Origin: Halichondria panicea
Taxonomy: Eukaryota > Porifera > Demospongiae > Suberitida > Halichondriidae
Length of the DNA stretch: 64,000 bases
Assembly (NCBI RefSeq): GCF_963675165.1
Contig: NC_087381.1
Location: 1,860,001 to 1,924,000, forward strand
Direction of reading: 5' to 3'
A program made the translations under genes and the position numbers. This document shows positions 10,443 to 23,676 of this stretch, in pieces. Positions within the stretch are counted from its first letter, which is position 1, and the number at the start of each line of letters is the position of its first letter. Under the pieces are notes generated by a model that saw only the letters and a program-made list of their open reading frames with translations, made no database searches and was not told the DNA's origin.

Positions 10443-12825
10443 ATGAATACCAAGGCACCTAAGAGCTCTGGGTAAGCTATACATATTCAGAACTGCTAAA
10501 TATATCCCCTAATTCACCTTTGTATGTATAATCTAGTCTATAGTGACTGCATGTACGTACTAGCGTCTTATTTTCTTTCTCAGAAATTTCGTGATTGCCA
10601 AAGGTGCAGTAGTGTGCGCTGAAGCACAGCTGACAGGAGATGTCACTATCGGTACGAGACACATTCCAATCATCTCACCCCCACACACACACCACTTACA
10701 CACCCACACACGTTCCAACCATCTCACCCCCACGCACACACCCCACTCACACACACACACGTTCCAACCATCTCACCCCCACACACACACGTTCCAACCA
10801 TCTCACCCCCACGCACACACCACACACACATGTTCCAACCATCTCACCCCCACCCACACATACACACACGTTCCAACCATCTCACCCCCACGCACACACC
10901 ACACACACACGTTCCAACCATCTCACCCCCACGCACACATCACACACGTTCCAACCATCTCACCCCCACGCACACACCACACACACACGTTCCAACCATC
11001 TCACCCCCACCCACACATACACACACGTTCCAACCATCTCACCCCCACGCACACATACACACACGTTCCAACCATCTCACCCCCACGCACACACCACACA
11101 CACACGTTCCAACCATCTCACTCCCACGCACACATACACACACGTTCCAACCATCTCACCCCCACGCACACACCACACACGTTCCAACCATCTCACCCCC
11201 ACCCACACACACACACATTCCAACCATCTCACCCCACGCACACACCACTCACACACACATACAATCCAACCATCCTATCCCCCACACACACATACAGGCA
11301 CCCAAACAGTCGTTCACCCCAGTGCCAAGATACTAGCTGAAGGAGGTCCTATTATCATCGGAGAGGGTAACCTTATACAGGAGGAAGTTACCATTATCAA
11401 TAGGTAAGTGACACAAAAACGTTTCATTATGTGTTGTATTATCTACATTGTCAAGGTAACAAGGGTGTAATAAAAATCATACACAGTGACACTCTCTTCC
11501 GTGTTACATTATTTTTATTACACAGTCGCATAGCCTCGAGATGTGATTTGGTAAGAGGTCGTCGTGATATAAACACATAATTATAGCAAGAGAATCCTCA
11601 TGTTTATGCAATATACAACGAGCTTGTGCCTGTATATTTCAAAACATTCGGTCTCATGGCATCTAATACTTACGATTTTTGTTCCCTACTCAAGAAAACC
11701 TGAGAATGGTGAAGAAGCGACTCCACTTATCATTGGAAGGGGAAATGTATTTGAAGTGAAATCCCGTATCCTAACACTGAGTCTACAATAAGTATTATTA
11801 TGCAGTTCGTGCCAAGTTAAGATTTACGTATGCCCCTCCCCTTTATTCCCCACTATCCCCACCTCAACTCGTTCCCCTTTTTTTCTTTGCTATATATCTC
11901 CCCCTTAATTTATTCCTCACTGTCCCCCGGCCACTCTATCCTTAACTTAGTCTCTTTAGACTGCGAGAGCAAGTGTGTTGGTGACTTCAACACATTGGAA
12001 GCAAAGAGTAAGTGAATTTCACCCAGCCACACTGGTCGGTGGTGGTTGGGTACACTGTATATAGCCACAAAAGTACACCAAAATAACTACTGTATAGCGG
12101 GTAATTTTCGGGGGACAAAATATTCATGGTTCAGCAATATTGAGACATTTCGTGGGTAATATTTTCGTGGTTGCTGCTTGCACTGCAGGTAAAAGTAGGC
12201 AAAATCGCTTCATTCGTGGGTAAAATATTCGTGGTCAGACCTCCAACCACGAAAACCACAAATATTTTGCCCCATGAAAATTACACGCTATACGGTATAT
12301 ACCTACGTGTGTGTTGAATTGATAAATTTTGAAAACCTACTATACTATAATTGTAGAAGCTTTTTGGGATTTTTTGCATGTTCTTTTATACAGATCGAGG
12401 GAGGGATTTTTGTACACAAACTGTTCATTTTGGACCTATATAGCTGGGTACCTGGCCCTTAATTATTCCAGTGGTGGATGCATGCTAAAAGGGCATAATA
12501 ATATTCGAAGTACCACACCGAGTATGTGTTGTGTGTGTAATTAAGGTTGCCTGTGTCTTTCATATCCTGTTTCCTGTTTCCTGTTTTATATATACTGTTT
12601 GCAGGTTTCGTTGGTCCGAGAGTGACGGTGACTGAGCAGTGTGTAATAGGGGCGGGGTGTACAGTGGATTCCATGGAAACGATCTCTCCGAACACGGTCA
12701 TGTACGGGTCAAAGTGCACCCGATATATAAAGACCATTCCTGCCCACGCGTCGAATCAGCAACAGTTGGAATATCTCATCAAAGTACTGCCTAACTATCA
12801 CCACTTGACAAAATCTACTAGTTAA
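10443..12825 (+). CDS. DCTN6: dynactin subunit 6 (p27)
   Basis: A left-handed beta-helix subunit of the dynactin pointed-end complex, which with DCTN5 helps dynein select cargo and also acts at kinetochores (family knowledge). Six exons, all in phase: 10443-10471, 10584-10651, 11298-11403, 11695-11765, 11960-12007, 12605-12825; about 180 residues (human 190). The start [20 protein letters not shown] aligns with the human N-terminus. Hexapeptide-type turns are visible in [25 protein letters not shown] and CVIGAGC. The C-terminal [11 protein letters not shown] is diagnostic. Donor 11,765 (TCCC|GTATCC) was chosen because it keeps exact alignment length with the family through VFEVKS...[11 protein letters not shown]. 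Intron 2 holds a large minisatellite and intron 5 holds a TA-flanked MITE. The gene is convergent with the receptor cyclase-like gene, 237 bp between stop codons. Confidence 0.93.
10665..11280 (+). repeat. minisatellite in DCTN6 intron 2
   Basis: About 16 tandem units of 30-40 bp built on CGTTCCAACCATCTCACCCC plus a variable (CA)n/CGCACACACC spacer. It fills almost the whole 646-bp intron, from 13 bases after the donor to about 18 before the acceptor (ACATACAG). It produces long spurious open frames rich in His, Thr and Pro, because the units lack stop codons on this strand. Confidence 0.9.
12090..12295. mobile_element. palindromic MITE, 'TATAGCGGGTAATTTTCG' family
   Basis: Inverted ends CTGTATAGCGGGTAATTTTC and ...TTACACGCTATACGG are flanked by TA on both sides. 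The interior repeats ACAAAATATTCATGGTT and its complement. The best second copy is 51,039-51,244; others are 26,631-26,825 and the half copy 45,297-45,413. It lies in DCTN6 intron 5. Confidence 0.8.
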
Positions 12826-12915
12826 TCAGTGACTTTTGTGTCATTATTATTGTAGTTTATTAATTAATGACTGTTAATAATTATGATAATTATAATTATG
12901 GTGACACGTACATGC

Positions 12916-12921
12916 AATAAA
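12916..12921 (+). terminator. poly(A) signal candidate for DCTN6
   Basis: Canonical AATAAA 91 bases after the DCTN6 stop, within the 237-bp tail-to-tail gap to the minus-strand receptor gene. On the opposite strand, AATAAA (reading TTTATT) at 12,856-12,861 could serve the convergent gene. Confidence 0.5.
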
Positions 12922-13062
12922 TATTGCACAAAAAAGAAGCTAATCTGTAAACAAAATAACATTAGAATACAGTGTATACATTAATTTATGAGTATACATG
13001 TACATTAGTGGATTTTTTTGGGTGTGTGAATCGTGTATAAGTTAACGTTCAGAATTCATAGT

Positions 13063-16000
13063 TCAAACAGGTGAGTCGTTGCCATGGAGGTTCTCCATAT
13101 CAATCAGCCGAGCTGGCTCAGAGTTTGCACTCCATGGTCGAATCCTAATCAACGAGTCGGAGGTTACGCTACCAGAACCATCCGATTGCCCCCTGGCAAT
13201 TGCCGGCTTCTGCGGTTGACCTTTCCCCTCAGACACTGATTCAAAAGTTCCATTGAATATACCGATACCGGTACCCGCACCTGAATCAACACTCGGTTGA
13301 AGTTTGGAGCTCTTGGTGCTCTGAATCGAGGGTGAACGTGATTTGGGTGGGTTGTTGGTAGGAAGAACTCTATTGCTGATTAGACTGATGGATCGTTTCA
13401 TATCAAATCGTCGTCGTGTTTTTGTGGGCTGCTCGTAGCTGCTATAGGGAACGTTGAATCTGTTCTTCTTGGGTGGGGTTTCGATCAACGGAGTGTTAGG
13501 TTCCGAGGGGGAAGATACTGACATTAAATGTTTGCGTACACACTGTTTGATGGTCACATTCTTGTCGAGGGGTAGGGCAAGTGTCTGGGGGGCACTGCTA
13601 CGGCTAATACTCTCACATGTGGTAAGCTCTATCCACACAGTAGGGAGGAGTTCATCCTGCATTAGGTGGTGAGAAAAAGGAGATTAAAACATTACACAAT
13701 TGTGTCAAAATTCAAAATTTTTTATTTGTAATACAGGTCATACAAACAGGGTTTGTGTTCGGGTTACTAAAGCAGTACCTCTGCATGCATGGGCTTCTAA
13801 ATCGCTATACTTCCAAAACAGTGTAACGTTTAGTTGCTAGATCTAGTATAGGCCGGTACATGCAAGAGCATTTTATTTGGGAAATATAAACCATGCATGT
13901 ATTGGCCAATCAGATTGCTGGAGACTCTACGCTACTAGTATGAAATAGTATTCTTGTATGCATGCATGTGCATGGTTATACTGCATGTATAGCAACGTGC
14001 ACATGCACAGTCTTTATTGCTGACCTGAATAGGTATGGTTGCATTTTCAGTGACTCTAAAGTCGGGGGAATTCTTGAGAAGCTGTCCGGCTTCAGAGCTG
14101 GCGAGAATCTGTCCATCTGTGTGTGTGTGTGTGTGGGATATGTGTGTTGGTAGAGGGGGCTCGGGGGTGAATTTTACACCTATCATGAAATTGAAACATT
14201 ATTAATGGCCATGCATAATTATTATGCATACTATAAAAGGAGACATGCACACTGATACCTTTGCCAGCACTGGCAATGTTGATGGCAGTTGTGATAGATT
14301 TGCCGAGGGTAACCAACTGTGGAACAGGCTCTTCAATAACTCCACACAGCATGCTTCCTGCAAGTATACATGTGTGCAGGGATTATACACTCCTGATGTA
14401 GGTAATAGATTATTAACATGTAAAATTATGCTATGCATGAAAATAATCACAGCAATATAATTTTGCGACCATATTATCGAGAGGTTGTGTTTGCTCGCTG
14501 AGATGTAAGGACTATATACCTTCCTAGTACAGATGTGCCCACACTGGTCGGTGATCAATGCATGGTTGGTACTTCTATATATAGACATTAACAGCCTATA
14601 TATATATATAAATGTGTGTATTGACTGAGATTGAGGATTGCCATATGCACCACTTCAACAATTCTGGGCACCAACAACAATTATTCAAGTGTCACTTATT
14701 GACGGCTCCATGCACTGCACAAATACGTGCACCCACCCTTTCAATCATTACTCACCTGTGTGGATCCCCACACGCACTGTGGGGTGCACGTAGGGCAGAC
14801 CAGGAAGGAAGATACCACTGAAGGTGTCCAATACAGTGATGGCAGCATTGGTAGCCTCAGTGATCTGATTGGTGCCGCTATCAGACAGAATTCCCGAGGC
14901 AAGAATCCCTGCATGCATGCATGTGATAATGTAATAATAAACAAGTCGCTACAGAGATCTACACACATGTATAAGAACAGGGAGGGGGGAAGAGACAGCT
15001 ATAGGATGTCATTGTTGTATTGTATGCCTAAAACCCTAGGGCTAAGTTTCACCAGACACATGCACGCGCACACACACACCACGCACATACTAACGGCCCC
15101 CTATTGTGTATAGTAATTATATGACCTCACAGTATAGTGGTAGCCAACGTGACATTCCTTAATTGGTATGTGATTATGAGAAGGAGGAAATTCTCTTACA
15201 CATGTTTCCGCTTGAGTGGATCTTCTTCACATCAAAGGCGACAGTGACTCCCTCAATAGCTTTCTGCATTGTCAGCACTAGGTACTCGATGGATTCAGGG
15301 TTCATTTTGTCTGAGAGCAACTCAGTACACGTCAACTCTCTGTAGAATTAAGACAGTATAAATTATATATAATAATAATATAGTGAACCTCACTTCTTTC
15401 GGCTTGTAACCTTCACAGTGCATACACTGTCTGATCAAATAAATAAAATTATTAGGGGGACCTATAGCCTGGCCTGATAACTATAGAAATGATAGCAGCC
15501 TTATCCCGTACATGGTGGAGAAGCAATGGCTACCTAGATCTTGGCTTCAATGGATCAATAGCCATCCTATAAACTCTATGCCAACATAATTTAATGCTAC
15601 TTAAAAAACGGCATATACTCTCTCTAAATGTTGCACTACTGACACAACATTAATTTTAGTGCCACAAACACCATGATAATTATTACGCTGAAACGCTCAC
15701 ATGCATAAGATAGCTACGTTCTTGTGCTCCGTGATAGGAACGTCCTTTTCGTCTTTTATAGTCGCCACCATCGTCTTGGGGATGTAATCTGCATGTGTAG
15801 GGACAGGTTAATGTAAACTGAACACACCATATTTTCCATATAGTGTATATATAGGAGCATATTAATAGCGATCTCTCAAACATAAGTTACGAGCAATCAA
15901 AACTATAGCTATGTATAGCATCACATATAATTATGCACGTATAGCTATTATGATGTAAGAGTATAAAGATAGTACCCACGTTGCATGATTTCGGTCTGTT

Positions 16001-19000
16001 TGTCTTTCTGATTGGACACTTTGTCCAATAGCTCCTCCAAACGATCTTCTAGCTGTTGAGAGTAGATCTGCATCTGCAGCCATCACACAACAGGGCAACA
16101 TTTAACCTCTATGCATGGTCTCTATAATATATATAGTTATAGAACTAACAGTTATTACACCATATAATTATCATTATGGTCTAAACACACACCCGTATAC
16201 GGCAAGAGCATATATGGGATTTGTACACTGATTATGGCAAAATCAATTTGCAACTATATAATTATAGTGGGCAGTTTATGAGGTACTATGTATAGTGTAT
16301 GCATGGTGCACTAATTACTGCTAATGTTGCACTATGAGTTACCACGCCATGTTCAGTGATGTTGTGCTCTGTGAGTACGATGTCAGTCAGTTGCAGAGTG
16401 ACGCTCTCAAACGATGGCCTCTGTTGAGGTCGGTTGTCCAGGCAAGTACTGATCAGCTAAACAAAGGTATAAGGATAATTAATAACACACGCATGTGTGC
16501 ATGTACACCATAAATCAGCTAATATAAAGAATGTCCCATGCATGCAATGAATTATCATGAACAATCATGCTGCTTGGCCACCAACATTTAATTAATGCAT
16601 ACAAAATTAAGTAAAGTCATTCAAATTCATATAGTGGTCACCCTTCTATAATGCAGCTATAGCTATATATATAGTCATAATTATAGGAACGTCGCCCAGG
16701 CCAAGTTGTCTCCAAAGTAACATTAGTTCACCCAACTGTAATTTACAACCAAACACACTATATAGACACCCAGATGTAGACCTACACACTTGTACAGCAT
16801 GCACGGTATACAACCAAAAGATTTGCCTCATGCATGCATGCAGTATATAGATTGTGTTGTAAATACATTGAATAGGTTGGGTGAGATGGGCTCTTTTTGC
16901 GTGGTCCCTTTAGACGATGAATCTGTACCAGTCCAGTCATTCCTCCTATCGACGAGCAACTCCTCCAGGAGGTGACCAAAGCTAAACATGTCCGCTGATG
17001 GGTTGGGCAAAGCTCCTAGGAGACGGACCTCTGGAGCCACCTTTAACACAGACACCTTGGAGCCACACCGTACATATCCCGCTGCATACTGCAGGCCCAT
17101 GCATATAAAATTACGATAACATTAATCAATAATTATGATTACTGATACACAATGATGCATGTGCATGCCCAGAATTTTTGAAGCGCTGCGGATTGATATA
17201 TTTTCAATTCTCAATCTCAATTCAAATGCCTCTCTTACACCTATATATAATGAAGGTGGTTATTTTTATTTATACCGACCACCACCTGAATACCGTATAT
17301 ATTGCGGGTAATATTCATTGGTGCAAATGTTCGTATTTTTGATATTCGTACAGCTCAGGATAGTTACGTCGAACTTATTGTGCCAGAAAAATTTCGCATT
17401 TTAAATTTTCGTAGGTGCTCTACTGATACGAAAAATACTAAAATTTGAAAATAACCAGCTATACATTAGTGTGAGGTACTATATACAGGCAGTCTTGTTG
17501 TGCATTCCAATTCAAGGAATATAAAAATACATGTCTGAGTCAAGTATCTACGTATATCTTAAGGTAATACGTAATTATTTTCGAGGGTATTAATTTCTGC
17601 TATTTCTGTGTTGCAGATAATTTTAAATGCAAGAAACCTCATGCACGAAAACCACTCGAGCGTTTTGAATATGAGCAGAATTTAATACCAGCATATAAAT
17701 GTGATGCAGTGAAATAGCAGGAAAATCTACCTATAAAATATGTAAGGTACATCACCATAATTATACACGCAACGGCAATTAAGATATCCATGCACTAATA
17801 TTGTATGATACACATGCATGTATGTAGTTTCTGCAATTACAAATCATGGGTACCTGGTTTGGTTTGCCGTTTGAAGTAACATTCATTTTGTGAAGATCCT
17901 CCAAACCATAGTCTGTATAATAATTATTAATCAACAAACACATGCATGCACGCTCTAACCTGTCCATGCCTGAAGGATGGAATTTAACATGCACCCTTAA
18001 GTTAGTATATAGCTATAATTATGTGTGTATATAATACTTCTAACTGGGAAGTATCCTTAGTTTAAGGGTGTACCGGAAGGGAAAATGTCTGTATAGCGGT
18101 CACTCTTGACCAGACGAACCGTGCATAGCTTTATTTAAGGAAGTTGCTTGCTATACGTGTGCTTGCTATACGTGTGTTTAAAAACACATGCTTTATAGGG
18201 GTTCCATTGACCTGGCTTTATAACAGAGGTTGACCTAGCTACCTATTAGCAAAAGGGTGACTACATATACACGCAATGGTTGACTTTTTTCAGTTACTAT
18301 GCAAAATGGCAAACTTACTTCTCACTTTCACTACCCAATTTTCATCGACGACACAGTTACGCGTCTCTAAACGACCGTGAGTAATCTTCTTAGAGTGCAA
18401 ATACTCCATACCATGAGATATGTCCAAGGCAAAGGATAATCTAAACACTCTCTGCAACTCGATATTAGAGTTGCAGAGAATATACTTAAGAGTGCCCCTA
18501 GGGTAGTACTTGTACAGTAGAGCTGACTTTGCTCCGTTCAGTAGACAGCCAAAGAATGGACAGATGTTAGGGTGTTTCAAGCCCCTGAAAAGAAGATTAT
18601 CAGTATAATTATGTTGGGGACACTTCCATAATAGCAGTATACATTCTGGCCGCTCCCTATACTAGATTATTGTAGGTATGTATATCTGGCACTGTGGGGT
18701 GAGGAAGTGTCACCTTATACGTACCTCATGATGTTGCACTCTTGGTACATTTTCTCCGTGATCATTTTATTTGGCAGAGAGAGTCGAATCAGTACAGCAA
18801 TGTTACCGTCATTTCTACATAGGCAGGATTGAGTGTGAGGTGATGCTATATAATTATAATAATTACGAGTGCAGTACGTAATTAATATTTAGCAATCCCT
18901 CACTAGATTTGATACCAGCTGGTCTCTTCGGTGATTTAGAGAAGAGGAAAGCAAACGATATATACAATGGTCAATTTTAGGTTTCTATGCAGTGTTATAC

Positions 19001-22000
19001 ATGCAGAGGAGTTGTATAGGTTGTACAGTTCATGAATTACTTACTTACACAGGAATAACATTGTTAAGCTCTGTTTACACGAGGCCTTTAATCGGAATCT
19101 GGATTAAACCTATCCGCATGCGTTCGTGTAAACGGGTCTAATCTGGATTAGCCAACCTACCTCCGGAGGTGGTTCATATATCAGCTGCGAGTAAACACAA
19201 AAGGCTAATAATTCTGAGGTGTTGTGGGTGTTCCTATAGAGTAAGCTTCCCTATATATAATATACCAGCCAATGTTGGCACAAATGCAATTAGTGGTCGT
19301 TTTACCATGCACAACGTGAACCGGATTCAACCCAGATTATAGGTGTTGTGTAAACGGATTTAATCAGATATATACGTACAATTTCGTTGCTTCCTCCATC
19401 ATGTTACTTGCGTTCCTAATCCCCATCATTTTGGTGATGTTGTTCAGCCGCCCCCAAATGCCTTGCTGACGTTCTGCACAATAAAGAACGTATAGCTACA
19501 TGCAGTGAGTGCAAAAAAATCACGAGCACTCAAATATCGTAATTGCATGCTACATACATACACTATACAAATAAGTTCTGGTATATATGAGTTTTTCCAA
19601 AATGAACAAAAGATCCTACTGAGCTCTAGTTATATACATACATGTAGCATTGCAATACTGCATGGCCAGTGGTATCAATGCTTATACATGTACCTATCAA
19701 CTGTCATCTATATAGCCATGCAGAAATCTATAATTATCATAGCATGATGTGCATGAGGTATTATTTATATAGTCATATATCCCATATTTAAACCTTTGCA
19801 TGCATGGGTATTGTGACACTATAACATATTATATAGATACCTCATGTCCATGATCTAGCGATTGCACAGTAACTTATTCAAATACCATATATACAGCAGG
19901 TATTATTTTAGCGCAGACATCTTTTTTGGGGGGGCAACCCTAACCTAGAGTCGCCATATATATATACCTGCTATACACGGTGCATGGTTATAGCTATTAT
20001 GACATGCACTCTAGCATTCGACTGACCGCCCGAGATGAAGTGCAGGTCGCCCTCGTTGAAGATCCAGCTGCTATTGTACATCTCCCTCTTCTTGTCATGG
20101 TAGTACACCATTCCAACATAGCCAAGAACTGCCAGCGTAAATATGAGGATCGAGGACACAGAACTGATAATAGTGGCCTCATGGGCTGCATGGATGGAGG
20201 GGTATACATATGTGTGTGAGTAAAGGTACAAATATACAACTGTTATCTGACAGACAGCTCAGAGTACAAAAAAATATTTTTGGCCGATTTTTGCCATGTG
20301 CATAAAGCTCCCAATATTAGCTACTGTGTAACAGGCATCATTGGATGGAGCTACAGAGAAATACCTCAGTACTCGGGACTATATACATACCCTCAGGCTT
20401 CGGGACACTATACACATGATCTAACCAGACAAAAAGCAAGTCACCTCTTCTGAATGGCCTATATGGCTTTCCCGAAGGGACAGTGGTTGAGCCTGAGGGG
20501 AATACAACGAAGCTCTGATCCGGACCAAGTGAGGTCCCATTCTCATCGAAGAACTCAAATTCAAACACCGACTTATCAGCTGGCCGATTCATTATGCATG
20601 CCCGAACTTGTACCACCCACGGTGCAAAACTTTGTGAAGAGTTGACTGAGAAATTGCTGTTCTCAATCGGGACAAAGTTTCGAACACTGATAAAAGTGCT
20701 CTCTCTATGGCCATTATCTATGAAGCTGAGATTACCTGCCACTGCTTCGGGGGATTGGAGTACTACTCGATGGAGAATGGAGGCGAGGGTTCGTCTGTCG
20801 TCAAATGATACATTCACCATGGACTGGGTTGTGTTGAGGAGGAAGGCCTTCTCTTCAACCAGTGTCTGAAGAGACCAACCCAGCAAACCTGTATATATAA
20901 TTTATTTACGAGACATTCATATTATTGTTTGTTCTAATAGGAAATCATAACGGCTATAGACACTGTGAGTATATAGCTATATACACTGTGAGTATAGATT
21001 AAGACTTGAAGTACCATTGAATATACATTAAAACATATTTACAGGAATACAAACCCAGAACACATTTTATAATTATGTATGTAGCACATTACAGTAATGC
21101 ATGCGTATATATGCTCCTGGTATATACATGCATGCATGTATGTATATAAAACTCTGCAGTACCAATGAATATATAAGCAATCTATATATATATATATATA
21201 TATAATAGCTATACTCAGTCTCTTATCCAGATCATAGCACATGCACTAACTTACCAATAATGTCATAAATGCGTGAAGTCTGAGGAAAGTGAGTGTTATC
21301 TTTGTAGAAACTCAAATCTCCAGTAATCCGATTGGAGAAATTAACAAACTTCTCAACAAAATAATTGTATTGACTAAAGATACCCTCTGATATTCCAGCA
21401 GAGAGAGTACCACTCAGTGCATTCTTGATGATAAACACCTCTTCGTCAGTGTAGCCACACCACAAGTTGGAGAGCTGGTAGCTGTCAGGGAACGTGGCTC
21501 CGGCATAGGGAAAGATCCAGACATATCTGTATAATAATGTATGCGAAATTAAGACAGGCAGGCATTATAACAACGACCCTTCCTAATGGTACCTCGAGGC
21601 TACGTACGTGACCGTGTAATAAAAACATACAAAAGGGACTGTATGATTTTATTACATGGACAACGTGATAAAAAAGAGAAGTGTATTATTGTATAGAGCG
21701 AGGTTTTAGCAACACCATGCATGCATACGCGTCAATTTAAACAACTTAATTATACACACTGAAACTCACTCTGGCCCTACAAAGCTGTAGCGAGAAGCCT
21801 CGAGGAGCAAATCAAAGTAGCGTTGCACGGTGCCATGGAAGACTATCACTTGTAGCTCATTCTGACTCAATTGTTTGAACAGATTCAATAAGTCACCATC
21901 CACTTGTTGGTAGCCAAAGAAGTACAGCCTGATGCATGTGCATGCATGTGCATGCATGAGCAAAAATGAATTTTGCGTACAGTACAAAATGAGAAATTTA

Positions 22001-23676
22001 TAAGTATAATTATATACTTGAAGTTTTATAGTCCTTTAAACATAGTTTTCCTTTATTCATAATTTTCATCACATGCACATGCAACACATACACACTTATC
22101 AGTCACTTCATATCTCTCACAGTATAGCTTACGTTACATCAATTCCTGTATAGACACGAGAAAATCCCGAAGCCAGTGTCGTAGCCGACCAATCATCTGC
22201 AAGAATGTACGCCACATTTTTCCAACCGTAAAACTTGTAGAGGTCTAGAAGTGCATAATGAACTTCAATGCCGTCCGGGTCAGCTACAAAGAAGTATTCT
22301 TCATACAGTTCCTCAGCAAGCTTCACGACAGAAATTGTTTGACTCGGTGATCTATTCAGTATTCTTCTGTTTAATCTACTCCAAACATTATGGCCGTTCA
22401 CAGGGAGCAAATTCCCGTAATTAGAGTGACGTAACAATGGAATATTGGAAGGTAAGACAAGGTGCTGAAGAAAGATTGAATTTTGATCACCTGCTACGTC
22501 CACGATAACAGGAGTGATTGGAAGTCCAATAAAAGTATTAAATCCAGTCTTGACATCTACTGAAAGGTCCAATGGGATGCCAGAGTATATGCATATCTTG
22601 TGGTAGGGAAGGACATCGGTGCGGTTGTTAAACTCCTCCACATGCATTAGCAGAGCTAGGATGTACTCTGTATGTGTGTGTGTGGGGGGGGGGGGTTGGT
22701 ATACCTGCTTGCTTGTATTGCAAGCAAAATAGCACAATCTACACTCATTATTATTTTTTATGATTATAGGGCCCTTAAATCTGTCTATAATATATAGCGG
22801 TCACCCTAGCTTGCATGAGCATATAATTTATATATACCGTATAGCTAGAAATTTCTGCGGTCTAAAAATTCTGCAAATAGCATTCTGCGTATAATGTTTC
22901 TTTGAACTTTCAACTGTTAAATTAGGCGTGGTTAATAAGCATTTGCAGCGTTTACTCATTCATTCGCAGAATTCGCAGAATTTTTGGGCCACAGAAATTT
23001 CTAGCTATACGATAGTACAGTGGAACCTCTGTTACGGCCAGGCACCCTACATGGTCCCAAATAAACAGTTTGTGTACAAAACAACATCTTAACAAAGGCC
23101 ACCTCTGTAAACATTGTTCCCCAAAGGTGTCCGTTATAGAGGGGTTCCACTGTATACCAACAGCGGCTGTAATAATTTTGTACAAAAGACATGCAGGTTT
23201 AAATTGCAAATTGCAAGTTTTTATATAGGTCGCAATGCAGCGAAATAAACGTAAAGGAGTGAGTATGCACGCATGCATATATACCCGGGAATACATTACG
23301 GCTCACCTGATACAGGCGGGTAGTACCCGGGAAGACCAGGTAGGCAGGAGTTATTAGACTGATTCCTTATAGCATCTACGTTGTCATCGGACAAAGTCAA
23401 CAGAAATGGGTCCAAACAACCAAGCACTCCAATGAATATTGTATTCTGCTTGTAAGTATCGTTGAGCGACCCTGCCGGACAGTAGACTTGATCGGGAGCA
23501 AATGTGGTTGCATTGATACTCAAATATTCGAGCACGTTTTGAACGTGCACTGGACTCCAATTATTCACAGTATGCACATGAGGATGGAATTCCGACAGTA
23601 CCGGAGTCACAACAAAACAGACAGAACACAACAGAAGTATCTGGAGAGACATGAAAGCTCTGAGCTGGATAAACAT
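13063..23676 (-). CDS. receptor guanylyl-cyclase-like protein with degenerate kinase and cyclase domains
   Basis: Twenty exons in phase, about 1,367 residues: 23676-23307, 22667-22133, 21928-21770, 21526-21255, 20888-20391, 20185-20027, 19473-19380, 18814-18725, 18584-18319, 17912-17854, 17088-16867, 16735-16722, 16448-16343, 16073-15980, 15788-15701, 15339-15200, 14908-14756, 14357-14259, 14116-14025, 13656-13063. Order: signal peptide (MFIQLRAFMSLQILLLCSVC); ANF-receptor-type ligand domain (EEFNNRTDVLP at its start); membrane helix near residue 620-640 (ILIFTLAVLGYVGMVYY); kinase-homology domain (HGRLETRNC for HRD, RNYG for DFG, APEVR, RPSF); coiled-coil linker; class III cyclase domain (about 980-1170); a 197-residue Ser-rich tail. 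The cyclase domain lacks the expected metal Asp residues (E at about 1010, N at about 1054) and the transition-state Arg (A at about 1137), so it is probably not an active cyclase. Exon 12 (14 nt) and the exon 11 end are the least certain. Confidence 0.85.
17293..17466. mobile_element. palindromic MITE, TA-flanked
   Basis: Starts CCGTATATATTGCGGGTAAT and ends ...AAATAACCAGCTATACAT, with internal inverted pieces GTTCGTATTTTTGATATTCG and CGAAAAATACTAAAATTTG. It is related in its ends to the 12,090 family but has a different interior. It lies in an intron of the receptor gene. A neighbouring repeat at about 17,480-17,720 resembles 54,965-55,160 ('ttctgctatttc', 'gcagaatttaatacca'). Confidence 0.6.
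19068..19365. mobile_element. repeat with GTTTACAC motifs in inverted arrangement
   Basis: CTGTTTACACGAGGCC at the left and TGTTGTGTAAACGGATT at the right form partial inverted ends. 'TTCGTGTAAACGGGTC' and 'taatctggatta' occur inside. No ORF. It lies between receptor gene exons 7 and 8. Confidence 0.5.
22837..23012. mobile_element. palindromic MITE, 'CTAGAAATTTCTGCGG' family
   Basis: Ends CCGTATAGCTAGAAATTTCT and AGAAATTTCTAGCTATACG are inverted and TA-flanked; 176 bp, no ORF. It lies in intron 1 of the receptor gene, 5 bp from the next element. Confidence 0.75.
23018..23152. mobile_element. pogo/Tigger-type MITE
   Basis: 135 bp with inverted ends CAGTGGAACCTCTGTTACGG and GTTATAGAGGGGTTCCACTG, flanked by TA. 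CAGTGGAACC...-type ends with TA duplications are typical of pogo/Tigger MITEs (family knowledge). A half copy lies at about 28,053-28,106. The transposase relic at 53.8 kb is of the matching superfamily. Confidence 0.75.

Noticed and set aside
10665..11280. CRISPR-like direct repeats
   Set aside because: Unit length varies and spacers are low-complexity CA runs; it is a eukaryotic minisatellite. The 13-bp array at 60,787 was rejected for the same reason.
10591..11407. Stop-free frames of about 250 codons rich in His/Thr/Pro over the DCTN6 intron
   Set aside because: All are translations of the ~16-unit minisatellite; the flanking DCTN6 exons join cleanly around it.
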